Assembly: GCA_014762625.1 (NCBI GenBank) | Contig: JABURQ010000116.1 | Coordinates: 1-39,429, forward strand | DNA length: 39,429 nt | Direction of reading: 5' to 3' | DNA from: Planctomycetaceae bacterium | GTDB taxonomy: Bacteria > Planctomycetota > Planctomycetia > Planctomycetales > Planctomycetaceae | Part shown: in pieces, positions 7,192 through 14,560 of the stretch | Position numbering within the stretch: position 1 is the first letter of the stretch | Layout of the letters: every line of letters begins with the position of its first letter | Notes under the pieces: model-generated | Seen by the model: only the letters and a program-made list of their open reading frames with translations | The model's database searches: none | Told to the model about the DNA's origin: nothing | Position numbers and translations under genes: made by a program

Positions 7192-8580
7192 TCACGCCTG
7201 CAGCGTGTTCAGCTTCTGGAGCGAGTCGATCGTGTTGCGGACGATCTTCGCCTGTTTCTTTTGCCCGCGCAGGGCGGTGATCAGATCCTGAACTTCGGAT
7301 TGCAGGTCTTTCAGGTTCGATTTGATTGTCGTGGCTCGTTCGATGAGCTGTTCGACGGTGTCGATCTCTGAGGCGGACTCTGCCGAGGTTTTGGATTGGG
7401 ATGCAGGCTTGGGCATGACATTTTGCTTTCGGTTGGAGGTGGATAAAGCAGAAACAGCCTCTCCCCGTCGGCGAGGAGAAGCCACACGTTCGATCTCTTC
7501 CGGACGAGGCGACGGGTCTCCCGACAGCCCCCTCCAGAGATAGGTTTGGGAGGAGTCTCGCGCGACGAACAAGAGGTGGTCACAGATATCGATCCGGGAG
7601 AGTCCCAGATCGGGGAGTCGGGCGAGATACGTCACGTCGGTTTGAAAATGAGATTCCGGTCCCTGGCGGGTAGAATTACTCAGAATCCATTCCTGTGTGG
7701 GCGACTTTTCCCGTTCCGCACACCGTATGGCGACCGCTCCGTTCAACTCGACAGCGGCAATTTGCTTTTTCTGTTGAGAGCTTCGCGGAAGACGGTCCGC
7801 CAACCACCGGCGATCGGTGTCGTCGATCGTCAGTGTGGTTTTAATATCCGAATGCGCAGGAACGATGGCGTCGATGTCGGGATAGCGGGCTTCGGTTTCA
7901 ATGGGCAGCGCCACTCGCCACGATCCGAACCGGAACACCACCTGCTCGTCCGTCTTACCGACTTCGACCGGACCACTCTCGGCCCCTTTCCGGAGAGTGG
8001 CCGATCGGAAACAGCGGGAGGTGGGGATTAACACCTCCTCGTCCCACGGCCAGTCAAAACCATGCTGGATCAGTAATTGCCGACTATCGGTGGCGACCAG
8101 ATCCTGTTTGCCGCCTCGCAGACACAAACAACCCAATGCATACCGGGTGGAGTTCACATCGGCGGTTTGGCAGGCTTCCCACAAGGCGGGGAACAGTCGC
8201 TCGCCGTGAGCCGTCCAGCGATCGACAGCCGGGAACGTGGGACACTCCTTTGAAGGGCCGTCGGGATAGCATTGTTCGACGGGCGTTCCGTTTTCCGTCC
8301 AGCTGACACAGTTCTGCTCCCGTTCCATGGTGAGCGTCAGATCGTCGGCGCCAGAATCCACCAACTCCGATAAGGCGAGCCAGGGAAGCGAACAGAGCGT
8401 GAAATCAAACTCGCCCACTTCCCGATACTCCAGCCAGGCGCCATCGTGGGTGGCGGAGATCGTGAAGGCGTCTCCCAGTTCGGAGAACGTCACCACGGGA
8501 CCGGAGTCCCGTGGTTTGAGGTTCAGGGTTTGCTTGGCCAGCGTCAGAAACGCTTTCAACGTACGTCGATTCAGTAACAT
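7192..8580 (-). CDS. DnaN-like sliding clamp homologue with a C-terminal coiled coil
   Basis: A 462-residue protein that reads as a divergent DNA polymerase III beta clamp. Three clamp-type domains can be followed: 1-118 (ending KECPTFPAVD), 120-241 (STRYALGCLCL, then LVATDSRQLL, VLIPTSR and ARYPDIDAIVP, the most diagnostic stretch), and 242-355 (TLTIDDTDRRWLADRLP, then ending TYLWRGL). A further ~105 residues not found in ordinary clamps follow: a linker with SPRRRGE, then a predicted coiled coil (about 405-462). It would encircle DNA and tether partner enzymes. The start overlaps the stop of the upstream small gene by 10 bp, and no independent ribosome site is evident, so it is probably translated by coupling. 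The clamp assignment is by motif reading; the tail's role is unknown. Confidence 0.78.
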   Translation of the reverse strand: MLLNRRTLKAFLTLAKQTLNLKPRDSGPVVTFSELGDAFTISATHDGAWLEYREVGEFDFTLCSLPWLALSELVDSGADDLTLTMEREQNCVSWTENGTPVEQCYPDGPSKECPTFPAVDRWTAHGERLFPALWEACQTADVNSTRYALGCLCLRGGKQDLVATDSRQLLIQHGFDWPWDEEVLIPTSRCFRSATLRKGAESGPVEVGKTDEQVVFRFGSWRVALPIETEARYPDIDAIVPAHSDIKTTLTIDDTDRRWLADRLPRSSQQKKQIAAVELNGAVAIRCAEREKSPTQEWILSNSTRQGPESHFQTDVTYLARLPDLGLSRIDICDHLLFVARDSSQTYLWRGLSGDPSPRPEEIERVASPRRRGEAVSALSTSNRKQNVMPKPASQSKTSAESASEIDTVEQLIERATTIKSNLKDLQSEVQDLITALRGQKKQAKIVRNTIDSLQKLNTLQA

Positions 8581-8777
8581 ATTACGGACTCACTTTCCGG
8601 TTGTTCGACGAGCGCGACATTCCGTTGCCGGTCGAGCTGATCCCAGTCGAGGATCAGTTCTTCGGCAGTCCGCTCATCGGAAGGAGACGGGACAAACTGG
8701 AAACCGCGATGGGCGATTTCCCGGACAGATTCACCGGTGACTGCCGCCACGGTTCGATTCAGTTCAGCTTGAGTCAT
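8571..8777 (-). CDS. Small conserved planctomycete protein of unknown function
   Basis: A 68-residue protein from ATG 8777, with GGAG about 6 bp upstream. It begins MTQAELNRTVAAVTGESV and contains EIAHRGFQF and an acidic tail with LILDWDQLDRQR. This arrangement resembles a small hypothetical protein I recall from planctomycete genomes; no function is known to me. It overlaps the clamp-like start. A terminator-like hairpin (8791-8817) lies directly upstream of its ribosome site. Confidence 0.68.
   Translation of the reverse strand: MTQAELNRTVAAVTGESVREIAHRGFQFVPSPSDERTAEELILDWDQLDRQRNVALVEQPESESVICY
8574..8585. repeat. GTAACATATTAC palindromic site over the clamp start
   Basis: Perfect 12-bp dyad that includes the clamp-like start codon at 8578-8580. 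It is related to the GTAA-N4-TTAC sites at 7172 and 11257. Confidence 0.3.
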
Positions 8778-8790
8778 GGGGGTCTCCAAT

Positions 8791-8817
8791 AAAAAAAGAC
8801 CGGCTGAAAAGCCGGTC
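8791..8817 (-). terminator. Intrinsic terminator or attenuator inside the cassette
   Basis: On the minus strand a perfect 8-bp stem (GACCGGCT / AGCCGGTC, loop TTTC) is followed by seven T residues. It sits only 13 bp before the coding start of the 68-residue gene, leaving no room for a separate promoter. Expression of that gene and the downstream clamp, annealase-tail and nuclease genes would therefore depend on read-through or a regulated hairpin. Confidence 0.75.
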
Positions 8818-8854
8818 CTGGGACGGGAAGGGAAAATTGTGGTGCGAGGTCGCG

Positions 8855-9199
8855 TTACTTCGCTTTGGTGCGCCGCCGTTTCGTCAGCTTCTTCTGATCA
8901 CTCTTCTGGGAGGAACCATTACCCCGCGACTCTTCGAGCGAGAGTGGTTCGCCATGGAAATCTTCCGCAGCAGGCAACACGCTCGATAACGGGCGCTCCA
9001 AGGAGAGACGTTCGGTCTGCTCGCGTAACTCGTCCGCGAGATCTGTCAGTCCTTGTTCTTCCAGATCCTGAGCTTTTCGCAGCAATTCGACTTTGCGGTC
9101 GCTCTGCTGCGCCAGAAACTGCTGCTCAAAGTCGAGCGCAATGTGGGTCGTAAAAAGGGCGTAAAGACGACGGCTTAACGCCCGAAATAAATTCGGCAT
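8855..9199 (-). CDS. Small coiled-coil protein with a basic tail
   Basis: A 114-residue protein from ATG 9199, with GGAGG about 8 bp upstream. The first half is helical and likely coiled-coil (FEQQFLAQQSDRKVELLRKA, then LADELREQTERL). It ends in a Lys/Arg-rich tail (KKLTKRRRTKAK) that could bind nucleic acid. The family is not recognised. It lies between the DUF932 gene and the internal terminator. Confidence 0.62.
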   Translation of the reverse strand: MPNLFRALSRRLYALFTTHIALDFEQQFLAQQSDRKVELLRKAQDLEEQGLTDLADELREQTERLSLERPLSSVLPAAEDFHGEPLSLEESRGNGSSQKSDQKKLTKRRRTKAK

Positions 9200-9272
9200 G
9201 CTGTAGTCCTCCAGATGGTTAAGTTGGAATGAAGTGAGTGCGAATCCGTTCTGGCCGATTGACACGAACGCG

Positions 9273-10010
9273 TCAGGCGGTCAGCTGACAGACTCGATCG
9301 AGTAAGCCGTGCAACCGTTGGGACCGTTTCGGGAGTGACGTCAGGCTGCGACCTTTCAGTCCTTCCGTGAAGGCGTTGAACAGCCGCCAGGCCGTTTTCC
9401 CGTCGAGACGGAACTCCTCGTGTTGCGGCTGTTGCCATTCCTGGATCACGGTTGGTAAGGCCGTAACGGGCAACGCGCGGGATTCAACGGCCCGGATCAT
9501 TACATCGTGGGCCGTCTTGTCGCGCAATCGGTGCGATTTGTAGGCTTCCACCCGCTGATCCTGTTGGACGCGGAGATCGTTGAGACGACCGACGGCTTCG
9601 TTGACGATGCCGGGTAAGTCCCGTTCGATGAACCGGGTATGCTTGCGGGCCAACACGACATCCCCGAAGAAGCTGAGGTTGTCGCAACAGAAGACCTGGT
9701 TGCCGATGGCGATTCCGGCGGGGAACGACTTATCGTGACTGTTCCGCAGACCGATCACGAGACCGTAATCGTCGGCGTTGTGGCCGTTGGTCAGTTCCAT
9801 CAGACCGAAATAGCGTTGGCCGTCTCCCCACAGGGCGTGCGCCTGTTGAGAGATCTGAAAGCCAAACCCGTCGATGGTTCGTTCGACCAGGTTGAGGAGG
9901 CGGGTATGGGGAACGGGGACCCAGGTTTTGGTGCGGGCCGGTGTGGGGCAGTCATCGACCGCGGTGCGATCGACGGCTTTACTGCCGCAGTGGAGTAACA
10001 GATTGAGCAT
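9273..10010 (-). CDS. DUF932 family protein
   Basis: A 245-residue protein from ATG 10010, with AAAGGAGA just upstream. The central part (YFGLMELTN, then YGLVIGLRNSHDKSFPAGIA, GNQVFCCDNLSFFGD and LARKHT) is the signature of DUF932, a family widespread on plasmids and phages and often encoded near recombination genes. Its biochemical role is not established. It is early in the minus-strand cassette, and the strong ribosome site suggests it is well translated. Confidence 0.85.
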   Translation of the reverse strand: MLNLLLHCGSKAVDRTAVDDCPTPARTKTWVPVPHTRLLNLVERTIDGFGFQISQQAHALWGDGQRYFGLMELTNGHNADDYGLVIGLRNSHDKSFPAGIAIGNQVFCCDNLSFFGDVVLARKHTRFIERDLPGIVNEAVGRLNDLRVQQDQRVEAYKSHRLRDKTAHDVMIRAVESRALPVTALPTVIQEWQQPQHEEFRLDGKTAWRLFNAFTEGLKGRSLTSLPKRSQRLHGLLDRVCQLTA

Positions 10011-10059
10011 AGAGAATCTCCTTTCAAAGTAGGATAAAATGGGACAATGGGACGCAGAA

Positions 10060-10578
10060 TCACTCGGAATCTGCGGGAAGCGGGGGAACATCTTCCGATC
10101 CCGGGAGTGACGCTGGGGACGACGCCAGTAAACGGGGACGATCGGTGGCCAGCTCTTCGATCAGGATGTCGTTGAGGGAACCGTTTTCGTCGGTTGGTCG
10201 TCGCTGCAGCACCAGGAGCGCCACGGCGACCGGAATCAGGCACAGAGCCAACGTGCCCAACTGCCACAGGATCGGTGCGAGCAACGATTCACGGACACAG
10301 TGAGCGGCAATCTCGCGGCGTTCCTCTTCCAGCGCATCGCGCTGGAGAGTGAGTGATTGTTGGGCGGCCAGGAACTCACGTCGTGATTCGGCGTCGGCTT
10401 CCACCAGACGTTCGGTGGCGACGGTGGCTTCGCGGTTAAGGCGGGCCATTTCTTCGTTTTGCCGGGATTGTTGGTGCATGGCCTGTTCGGCGATGCGGGA
10501 GACACGGGCCGATTCACTCTGACATCCCGTGATCAGGCTCGTCACGAGGAACAGCGGCAGTAGCTTCAGGGATTTCAT
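10060..10578 (-). CDS. Lipoprotein with coiled coil and C-terminal membrane segment
   Basis: A 172-residue protein from ATG 10578, with GGAGGT about 7 bp upstream. A lipobox (LITGC, Cys19) follows a hydrophobic signal. A charged helical stretch of about 70 residues (MARLNREATVATERLVEADA onward, ending EEERREIA) should form a coiled coil. A hydrophobic segment (LLAPILWQLGTLALCLIPVA) precedes an acidic, Pro-rich tail. Having both a lipobox and a later membrane segment is unusual, so the Cys may not be lipidated. Function unknown. Confidence 0.65.
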   Translation of the reverse strand: MKSLKLLPLFLVTSLITGCQSESARVSRIAEQAMHQQSRQNEEMARLNREATVATERLVEADAESRREFLAAQQSLTLQRDALEEERREIAAHCVRESLLAPILWQLGTLALCLIPVAVALLVLQRRPTDENGSLNDILIEELATDRPRLLASSPASLPGSEDVPPLPADSE

Positions 10579-10720
10579 GGGGTGGGGACCTCCGTTGAGA
10601 CAGGACACGGGACAACAGACATTGCAGCGCGATCCGCAAGCGGCGTTCGTGCAGGAACACGAACACCAGGACCAGGACGGTCAGCGACAGACAGATCGTC
10701 AGCGCCGGGATATCGGGCAT
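10514..10720 (-). CDS. Small membrane protein at the head of the cassette
   Basis: A 68-residue protein from ATG 10720, with a near-consensus AAGGAGGT 5 bp upstream. One N-terminal membrane helix (LTICLSLTVLVLVFVFL) is followed by an Arg-rich stretch (ERRLRIALQCLLSRVLSQRR) and an acidic tail. Its end overlaps the start of the lipoprotein gene by 65 bp. The family is not recognised. Confidence 0.6.
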   Translation of the reverse strand: MPDIPALTICLSLTVLVLVFVFLHERRLRIALQCLLSRVLSQRRSPPHEIPEATAAVPRDEPDHGMSE

Positions 10721-10740
10721 CGGCACCTCCTTACAGGGAG

Positions 10741-10777
10741 AAGAAAAAGAATCACCCCCCAGCCCACGGGGCTGAGG
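10741..10777 (-). terminator. Terminator-like hairpin in the leader of the cassette
   Basis: On the minus strand CAGCCC-CGT-GGGCTG, extended by outer G/C pairs to about 10 bp, is followed by a T-rich stretch (TTCTTTTTCTTCT). It lies between any promoter in 10780-10970 and the first ribosome site of the minus-strand cassette, so it could act as an attenuator. Confidence 0.5.
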
Positions 10778-10976
10778 GCTCAACAGCGGGAAAACGGCTT
10801 CAAGGATGCATTTTGAGGCGTTCTCGCACACCGGCTGACGGGTAAGCCAGCCGTCACTCCATATGCCACGTTTTCAGGGAGAATTTAGCGGGAGAGACGG
10901 TTCCGAGGAGTAAATCGGCCCCGGATGCCGTGTGGTCTTTCCAAACGCTTGCGCTGCGGAGGGGCGATTTCGTACA

Positions 10977-11240
10977 ATGGATGAAAAGGAGGACGAAGAG
11001 ACCACTAACCCTGAGGGAACTTTCAATATTCAAAGATCGAAAGACTGTTTGATGTCCTTGCCCGGAAAAATGCGAAGCCTGAAAGTCCATCTCACCGACG
11101 AAGAGTTTCGGACGCTCCACATCGCCACCACCCTCTCTCCGTATGAGACCCAAAGCGAGTTTCTCGCGGGAGTGATTCTCTCCGCCGCCGATGAAATGAT
11201 CGCGCAGTTCCGGAATCCTAATCCGCGATTGAAGGAATGA
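10977..11240 (+). CDS. Small divergent protein, possible ribbon-helix-helix regulator
   Basis: An 87-residue protein from ATG 10977, divergent from the cassette. An acidic N-terminus (MDEKEDEETTNPEG) is followed by MRSLKVHLTDEEFRTLHIA, a strand-then-helix pattern like ribbon-helix-helix (CopG/Arc) repressors, then a second helix (ETQSEFLAGVILSAADEMIA). Starts at 10932 and 11052 are also possible. Its position suggests a regulator of the cassette, but DNA binding is inferred from a short pattern only. Confidence 0.5.
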   Translation: MDEKEDEETTNPEGTFNIQRSKDCLMSLPGKMRSLKVHLTDEEFRTLHIATTLSPYETQSEFLAGVILSAADEMIAQFRNPNPRLKE

Positions 11241-11256
11241 AATCGGTTGGGATTCC

Positions 11257-11268
11257 GTAATATTTTAC
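11257..11268. repeat. GTAATATTTTAC dyad
   Basis: Located just after the small divergent gene. Two weaker copies follow at 11354 (GTAATATTTTAT) and 11407 (GTAATATATTTT), so three copies lie in the 264-bp gap before the TPR gene. Confidence 0.4.
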
Positions 11269-11315
11269 GCAGGAGTTGAAAAGTCTTTTAAAGTTCACTC
11301 GCTCACTTCGGCCCC

Positions 11316-11331
11316 TCGATTGCGCAATCGA
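11316..11331. promoter_or_regulatory. Perfect 16-bp palindrome TCGATTGCGCAATCGA
   Basis: Lies 174 bp upstream of the TPR gene. It shares the ATTGCGCAAT core with the palindrome at 1336-1351. Candidate operator. Confidence 0.35.
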
Positions 11332-11504
11332 AGTCAGTTTGAGGATCGAAGCGGTAATATTTTATGAAACAAGATTGGTTTGACAGCATTGCGTCATTCG
11401 GTAAACGTAATATATTTTGTATAGAATGTATTTTTCAATCTCATATTGTCTCTTTGCTTGAACGTCATTGATCCAGTCATCAAAAATGACTCAGTTCCTA
11501 CTCG

Positions 11505-12683
11505 ATGAAATCAAACTCAGCAAACAGATTGATCCCCGTCTTCACGATAGGTCTTGTGCTGCTTGCGTTGTTCCTGTGGAAGAATTCTTCTGAAACTCCT
11601 CTCCCCGAAGGCATCAGCTCCGAAGACTATGAAAGCGTTAGGACCTCTCTAAAAAAAGCTACCGGCACAGAACCGACACAGGCCGAGGTTTTATTTACGT
11701 TGGCAAAATCGTTGGAGTCGCAGGGCGATTATGACTCAGCTGGTCGGTGTTTTGAGGCCGTCTCTGGGAGCGACTCTCATTATGGACTCCGTGCGTTACT
11801 GGAGTCTGGAAAGCTGCAGATCAAGCTCAATCATGCGACCGCAGCTGAAAGCTCGCTCAGGAAATTTCTGGAATACGCGGATCAGGATCCCGATATCAAA
11901 AATTCACAGATTGCCGAGGCATTGGACTGGTTGAAATATTTGATGAGTATTGAGTTGCGATTTGAAGAGCGCACGCCGCTCCTGAAAAAGTTGCATGAAC
12001 TCGGATACGCCAAACCGCAACATTCCTTACAATATCTGTTCCCGCATCTTCTTCTCTGGAATTCCGTCAAAGGACGCGACAAGATTCGCGCCTGTCTTCA
12101 GGAGACGCCTGGTGACCCTCACTTGCTGATCGCTCACGGCAGGTATTTGACCGGAGCCGGGAAACTTGAGGACTCGCGGGTATTGCTGGAAGCTTTGGTA
12201 GAGAAAATCCCCACAAACCCTGCTTGTCTTGCTGCCTTATTGGAATGCCACTTCGAACGAAATGATTGGAACTCCTTTGAAGCCGTGCTGACAAAGTACA
12301 AACCAGAAGACAAAGAGGACTGGCTTCTGATGCTCATGAAAGGCGAATATGCTCTCCACGAGCAGCACTGGGAGCAAGCTGCCTTCCACTTTGAGAAACT
12401 CCTGGAAGAAGATCGGGGGAATGTCACTGCCTCCATGGGACTTGCTCAAGCTTACCAGGAACTCGGTCAAAACGAAAAGAGCGAGCAGTATCGGCAACAA
12501 ACGCGCGTCCTGTCCCGGATACGGCCCCAACTGAGTAAACTCTTGAAGGACGACCCAGAGTCGTTTGCCGAAATTGCACAGCAATGTGAGTCCATAGGTT
12601 ACGATGATGCGGCCCGCATTTTACGGCTTCAAGGGGCACTCATTGGCCAACAGGTTCCGTTTTTAACGGCTCCGGAGAATTGA
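11505..12683 (+). CDS. Membrane-anchored TPR protein
   Basis: A 392-residue protein with an N-terminal membrane helix (LIPVFTIGLVLLALFLW), then tandem tetratricopeptide-type helical pairs (AEVLFTLAKSLESQGDYDSA, then HEQHWEQAAFHFEKLLEED and SMGLAQAYQELGQNEKSEQY). TPRs mediate protein-protein contacts; the anchor places the repeats outside the cytoplasm. It is followed after 3 bp by a CRTAC1 lipoprotein gene, so the two are almost certainly co-transcribed and may form a complex. No Shine-Dalgarno is obvious at this start. Confidence 0.85.
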   Translation: MKSNSANRLIPVFTIGLVLLALFLWKNSSETPLPEGISSEDYESVRTSLKKATGTEPTQAEVLFTLAKSLESQGDYDSAGRCFEAVSGSDSHYGLRALLESGKLQIKLNHATAAESSLRKFLEYADQDPDIKNSQIAEALDWLKYLMSIELRFEERTPLLKKLHELGYAKPQHSLQYLFPHLLLWNSVKGRDKIRACLQETPGDPHLLIAHGRYLTGAGKLEDSRVLLEALVEKIPTNPACLAALLECHFERNDWNSFEAVLTKYKPEDKEDWLLMLMKGEYALHEQHWEQAAFHFEKLLEEDRGNVTASMGLAQAYQELGQNEKSEQYRQQTRVLSRIRPQLSKLLKDDPESFAEIAQQCESIGYDDAARILRLQGALIGQQVPFLTAPEN

Positions 12684-12686
12684 ATA

Positions 12687-14531
12687 ATGCGACTCGCCTG
12701 GTCGAAATCATGGTTCTGTCTCGCCATCACTGGTATGGGAGCAGTTCTGTTGATGGCGGGCTGTCCTCAGACCGAGCCGGAGAAAGAGTCAGGTGAGGAG
12801 CCTGATCTCGGAGCTTTGCTGAAATCTTCTCTATTGCAATCTCAAGAGAGTGTACAAAATCAATTGGGGCATCGCGACCTGAAGCTGGCATTCAGAGAAC
12901 TCGGTGCGGAAAACGGTTTCGAATTTACACGGTTTGATGACATCTCGGCACGTCGGCGAATCCTCGAAACCAATGGCGGAGGAGTGGCCGTCTTCGACTA
13001 CGATCGTGACGGTTGGCTGGACCTCTACCTGACGAACGGTTCCCCGATCGGGGAATTCTCCGTGGAGAACAATCATCCCTCTAAAATCTTTCGCAATCGC
13101 TTCGGCACTCACTATCGTGAATTGACAACCGAAGCCAACTTAATGCAACCAGGATTCGATACGGGATGTGCCGTCGGGGACTATAATTCTGACGGATTTC
13201 CGGACTTGTATGTCGCGGCCATCGGCGAGAATCATCTCTGGGTCAACAACGGGGATGGGACCTTCGAGGAACAGGCTCTCCAAACTGCTGATCAAGTCGA
13301 ACGTTGGACGACCAGCGTCGCGTTTGCTGACCTCAACTCTGACGGCATACTCGACATCTATGCTGTCAACTATCTCGATGAATCGCTCGAAACCCCCACG
13401 GTCTGCCCGAATTCTCAAAGTCCAGACGGCTTTGAGGGCTGCTCGCCGGCTCTATTTCAGGGAGTTCCTGACGACCTGTTTTGGGGAGATGGAGAAGGTG
13501 GTTTCCATCACGCCACTAACGATGCGGGGATCGGGCGACATCCGGGAAAAGGGTTGGGAGTGGTGATTGCCGATTTGGATCAGAATCGATCTCCGGAGAT
13601 CTACGTCGCGAACGACGGAGAACCCAATTTTCTGTTCGTCCGAAATCAGAGCGACTCCGGCACAACAGATTCCAACTCATCGAAAAAATCCGAGCTGTCC
13701 TATGAAGAAGTCGGCCTATTATGTGGTTTGGCTTTGAATGAACGCGGTTACTCCCAGGCCAGCATGGGAATCGCCTGTGGAGATTATGATGGAAATGGGA
13801 CGCAGGATTTGTATTTGACGCATTTTTTCGGCGATACCAACACGCTGTATGCCAACCTGGGAGAGCTGAAATTTGTCGAGCGAACGCGCGGTAGCGGGTT
13901 GGGAGCCAGCAGTCGAAATTACCTCGGTTTCGGGACAACTTTTTTCGACGCTGATAACGATGGTTGGCTGGACCTATTTGTGGCAAACGGTCATGTAGAT
14001 GACAGAACGTGGATGCCGGTTCCGGAGGATTATCGAATGTATCCTCAACTCTTTCTCAATGAACGCGATGGGCATTTCAAGGAAATCGGACAATCGCTGG
14101 AAGGCTACTTCAGCGAGCAATGGATTGGTCGCGGCGTCGCGACCGGCGATTTGAACCGCGACGGATTTGCCGATCTGGTTGTCTCACATCAGCTTGACCC
14201 CTCAATCATTCTTATGAACGAGACGGACAGTCGGCATCAATCGATCACACTGCGATTGATCGGGACCGAATCACACCGCGATGCATTTGGGGCTATCGTC
14301 GTCTTCCAGACAACGCCGCAGATTCAGACGCGGGAACTGGTGGGGGGAGGAAGTTTTCAGTCTGCCTCCGCTCTCGAAGTGCACGCCGGCCTGGGAACAG
14401 AAAGCATGATTCCGATCGAAATCAGATGGCCATCGGGGAATAAACAGCAGTTTGAAAACGTTTCAGCGGGCGACTGGGTCGTTGTGGAAAATCAGGGAAT
14501 CTATTCTCTGATCGCGCGACCCGGAGAATGA
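12687..14531 (+). CDS. CRTAC1-type FG-GAP/ASPIC-UnbV lipoprotein
   Basis: A 614-residue lipoprotein (lipobox LMAGC, Cys26). From about residue 80 it has repeated calcium-binding-like blades: DYDRDGWLDLYLTNG, DYNSDGFPDLYVAA, DLNSDGILDIYAVNYL, DYDGNGTQDLYLTHF and DADNDGWLDLFVANGHVDD. These are FG-GAP/VCBS repeats of an integrin-like propeller. The C-terminus is an ASPIC/UnbV domain (SHRDAFGAIVVF, then LVGGGSFQSASALEVHAGLG and IRWPSGNKQQF). Such proteins are common in Planctomycetes and are thought to act at the cell surface in binding or adhesion. A conserved cysteine pair lies between two blades (TVCPNSQ and EGCSP). GGAG precedes the start, which lies 3 bp after the TPR stop. Confidence 0.9.
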   Translation: MRLAWSKSWFCLAITGMGAVLLMAGCPQTEPEKESGEEPDLGALLKSSLLQSQESVQNQLGHRDLKLAFRELGAENGFEFTRFDDISARRRILETNGGGVAVFDYDRDGWLDLYLTNGSPIGEFSVENNHPSKIFRNRFGTHYRELTTEANLMQPGFDTGCAVGDYNSDGFPDLYVAAIGENHLWVNNGDGTFEEQALQTADQVERWTTSVAFADLNSDGILDIYAVNYLDESLETPTVCPNSQSPDGFEGCSPALFQGVPDDLFWGDGEGGFHHATNDAGIGRHPGKGLGVVIADLDQNRSPEIYVANDGEPNFLFVRNQSDSGTTDSNSSKKSELSYEEVGLLCGLALNERGYSQASMGIACGDYDGNGTQDLYLTHFFGDTNTLYANLGELKFVERTRGSGLGASSRNYLGFGTTFFDADNDGWLDLFVANGHVDDRTWMPVPEDYRMYPQLFLNERDGHFKEIGQSLEGYFSEQWIGRGVATGDLNRDGFADLVVSHQLDPSIILMNETDSRHQSITLRLIGTESHRDAFGAIVVFQTTPQIQTRELVGGGSFQSASALEVHAGLGTESMIPIEIRWPSGNKQQFENVSAGDWVVVENQGIYSLIARPGE

Positions 14532-14560
14532 GCGGAGACAGACTCTCCTGTCGAAGCGTA

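Noticed and set aside
5551-11240. Intact prophage or plasmid
   Set aside because: No integrase, terminase, capsid, replication initiator or partition gene, and no attachment-site repeats were found at its ends.
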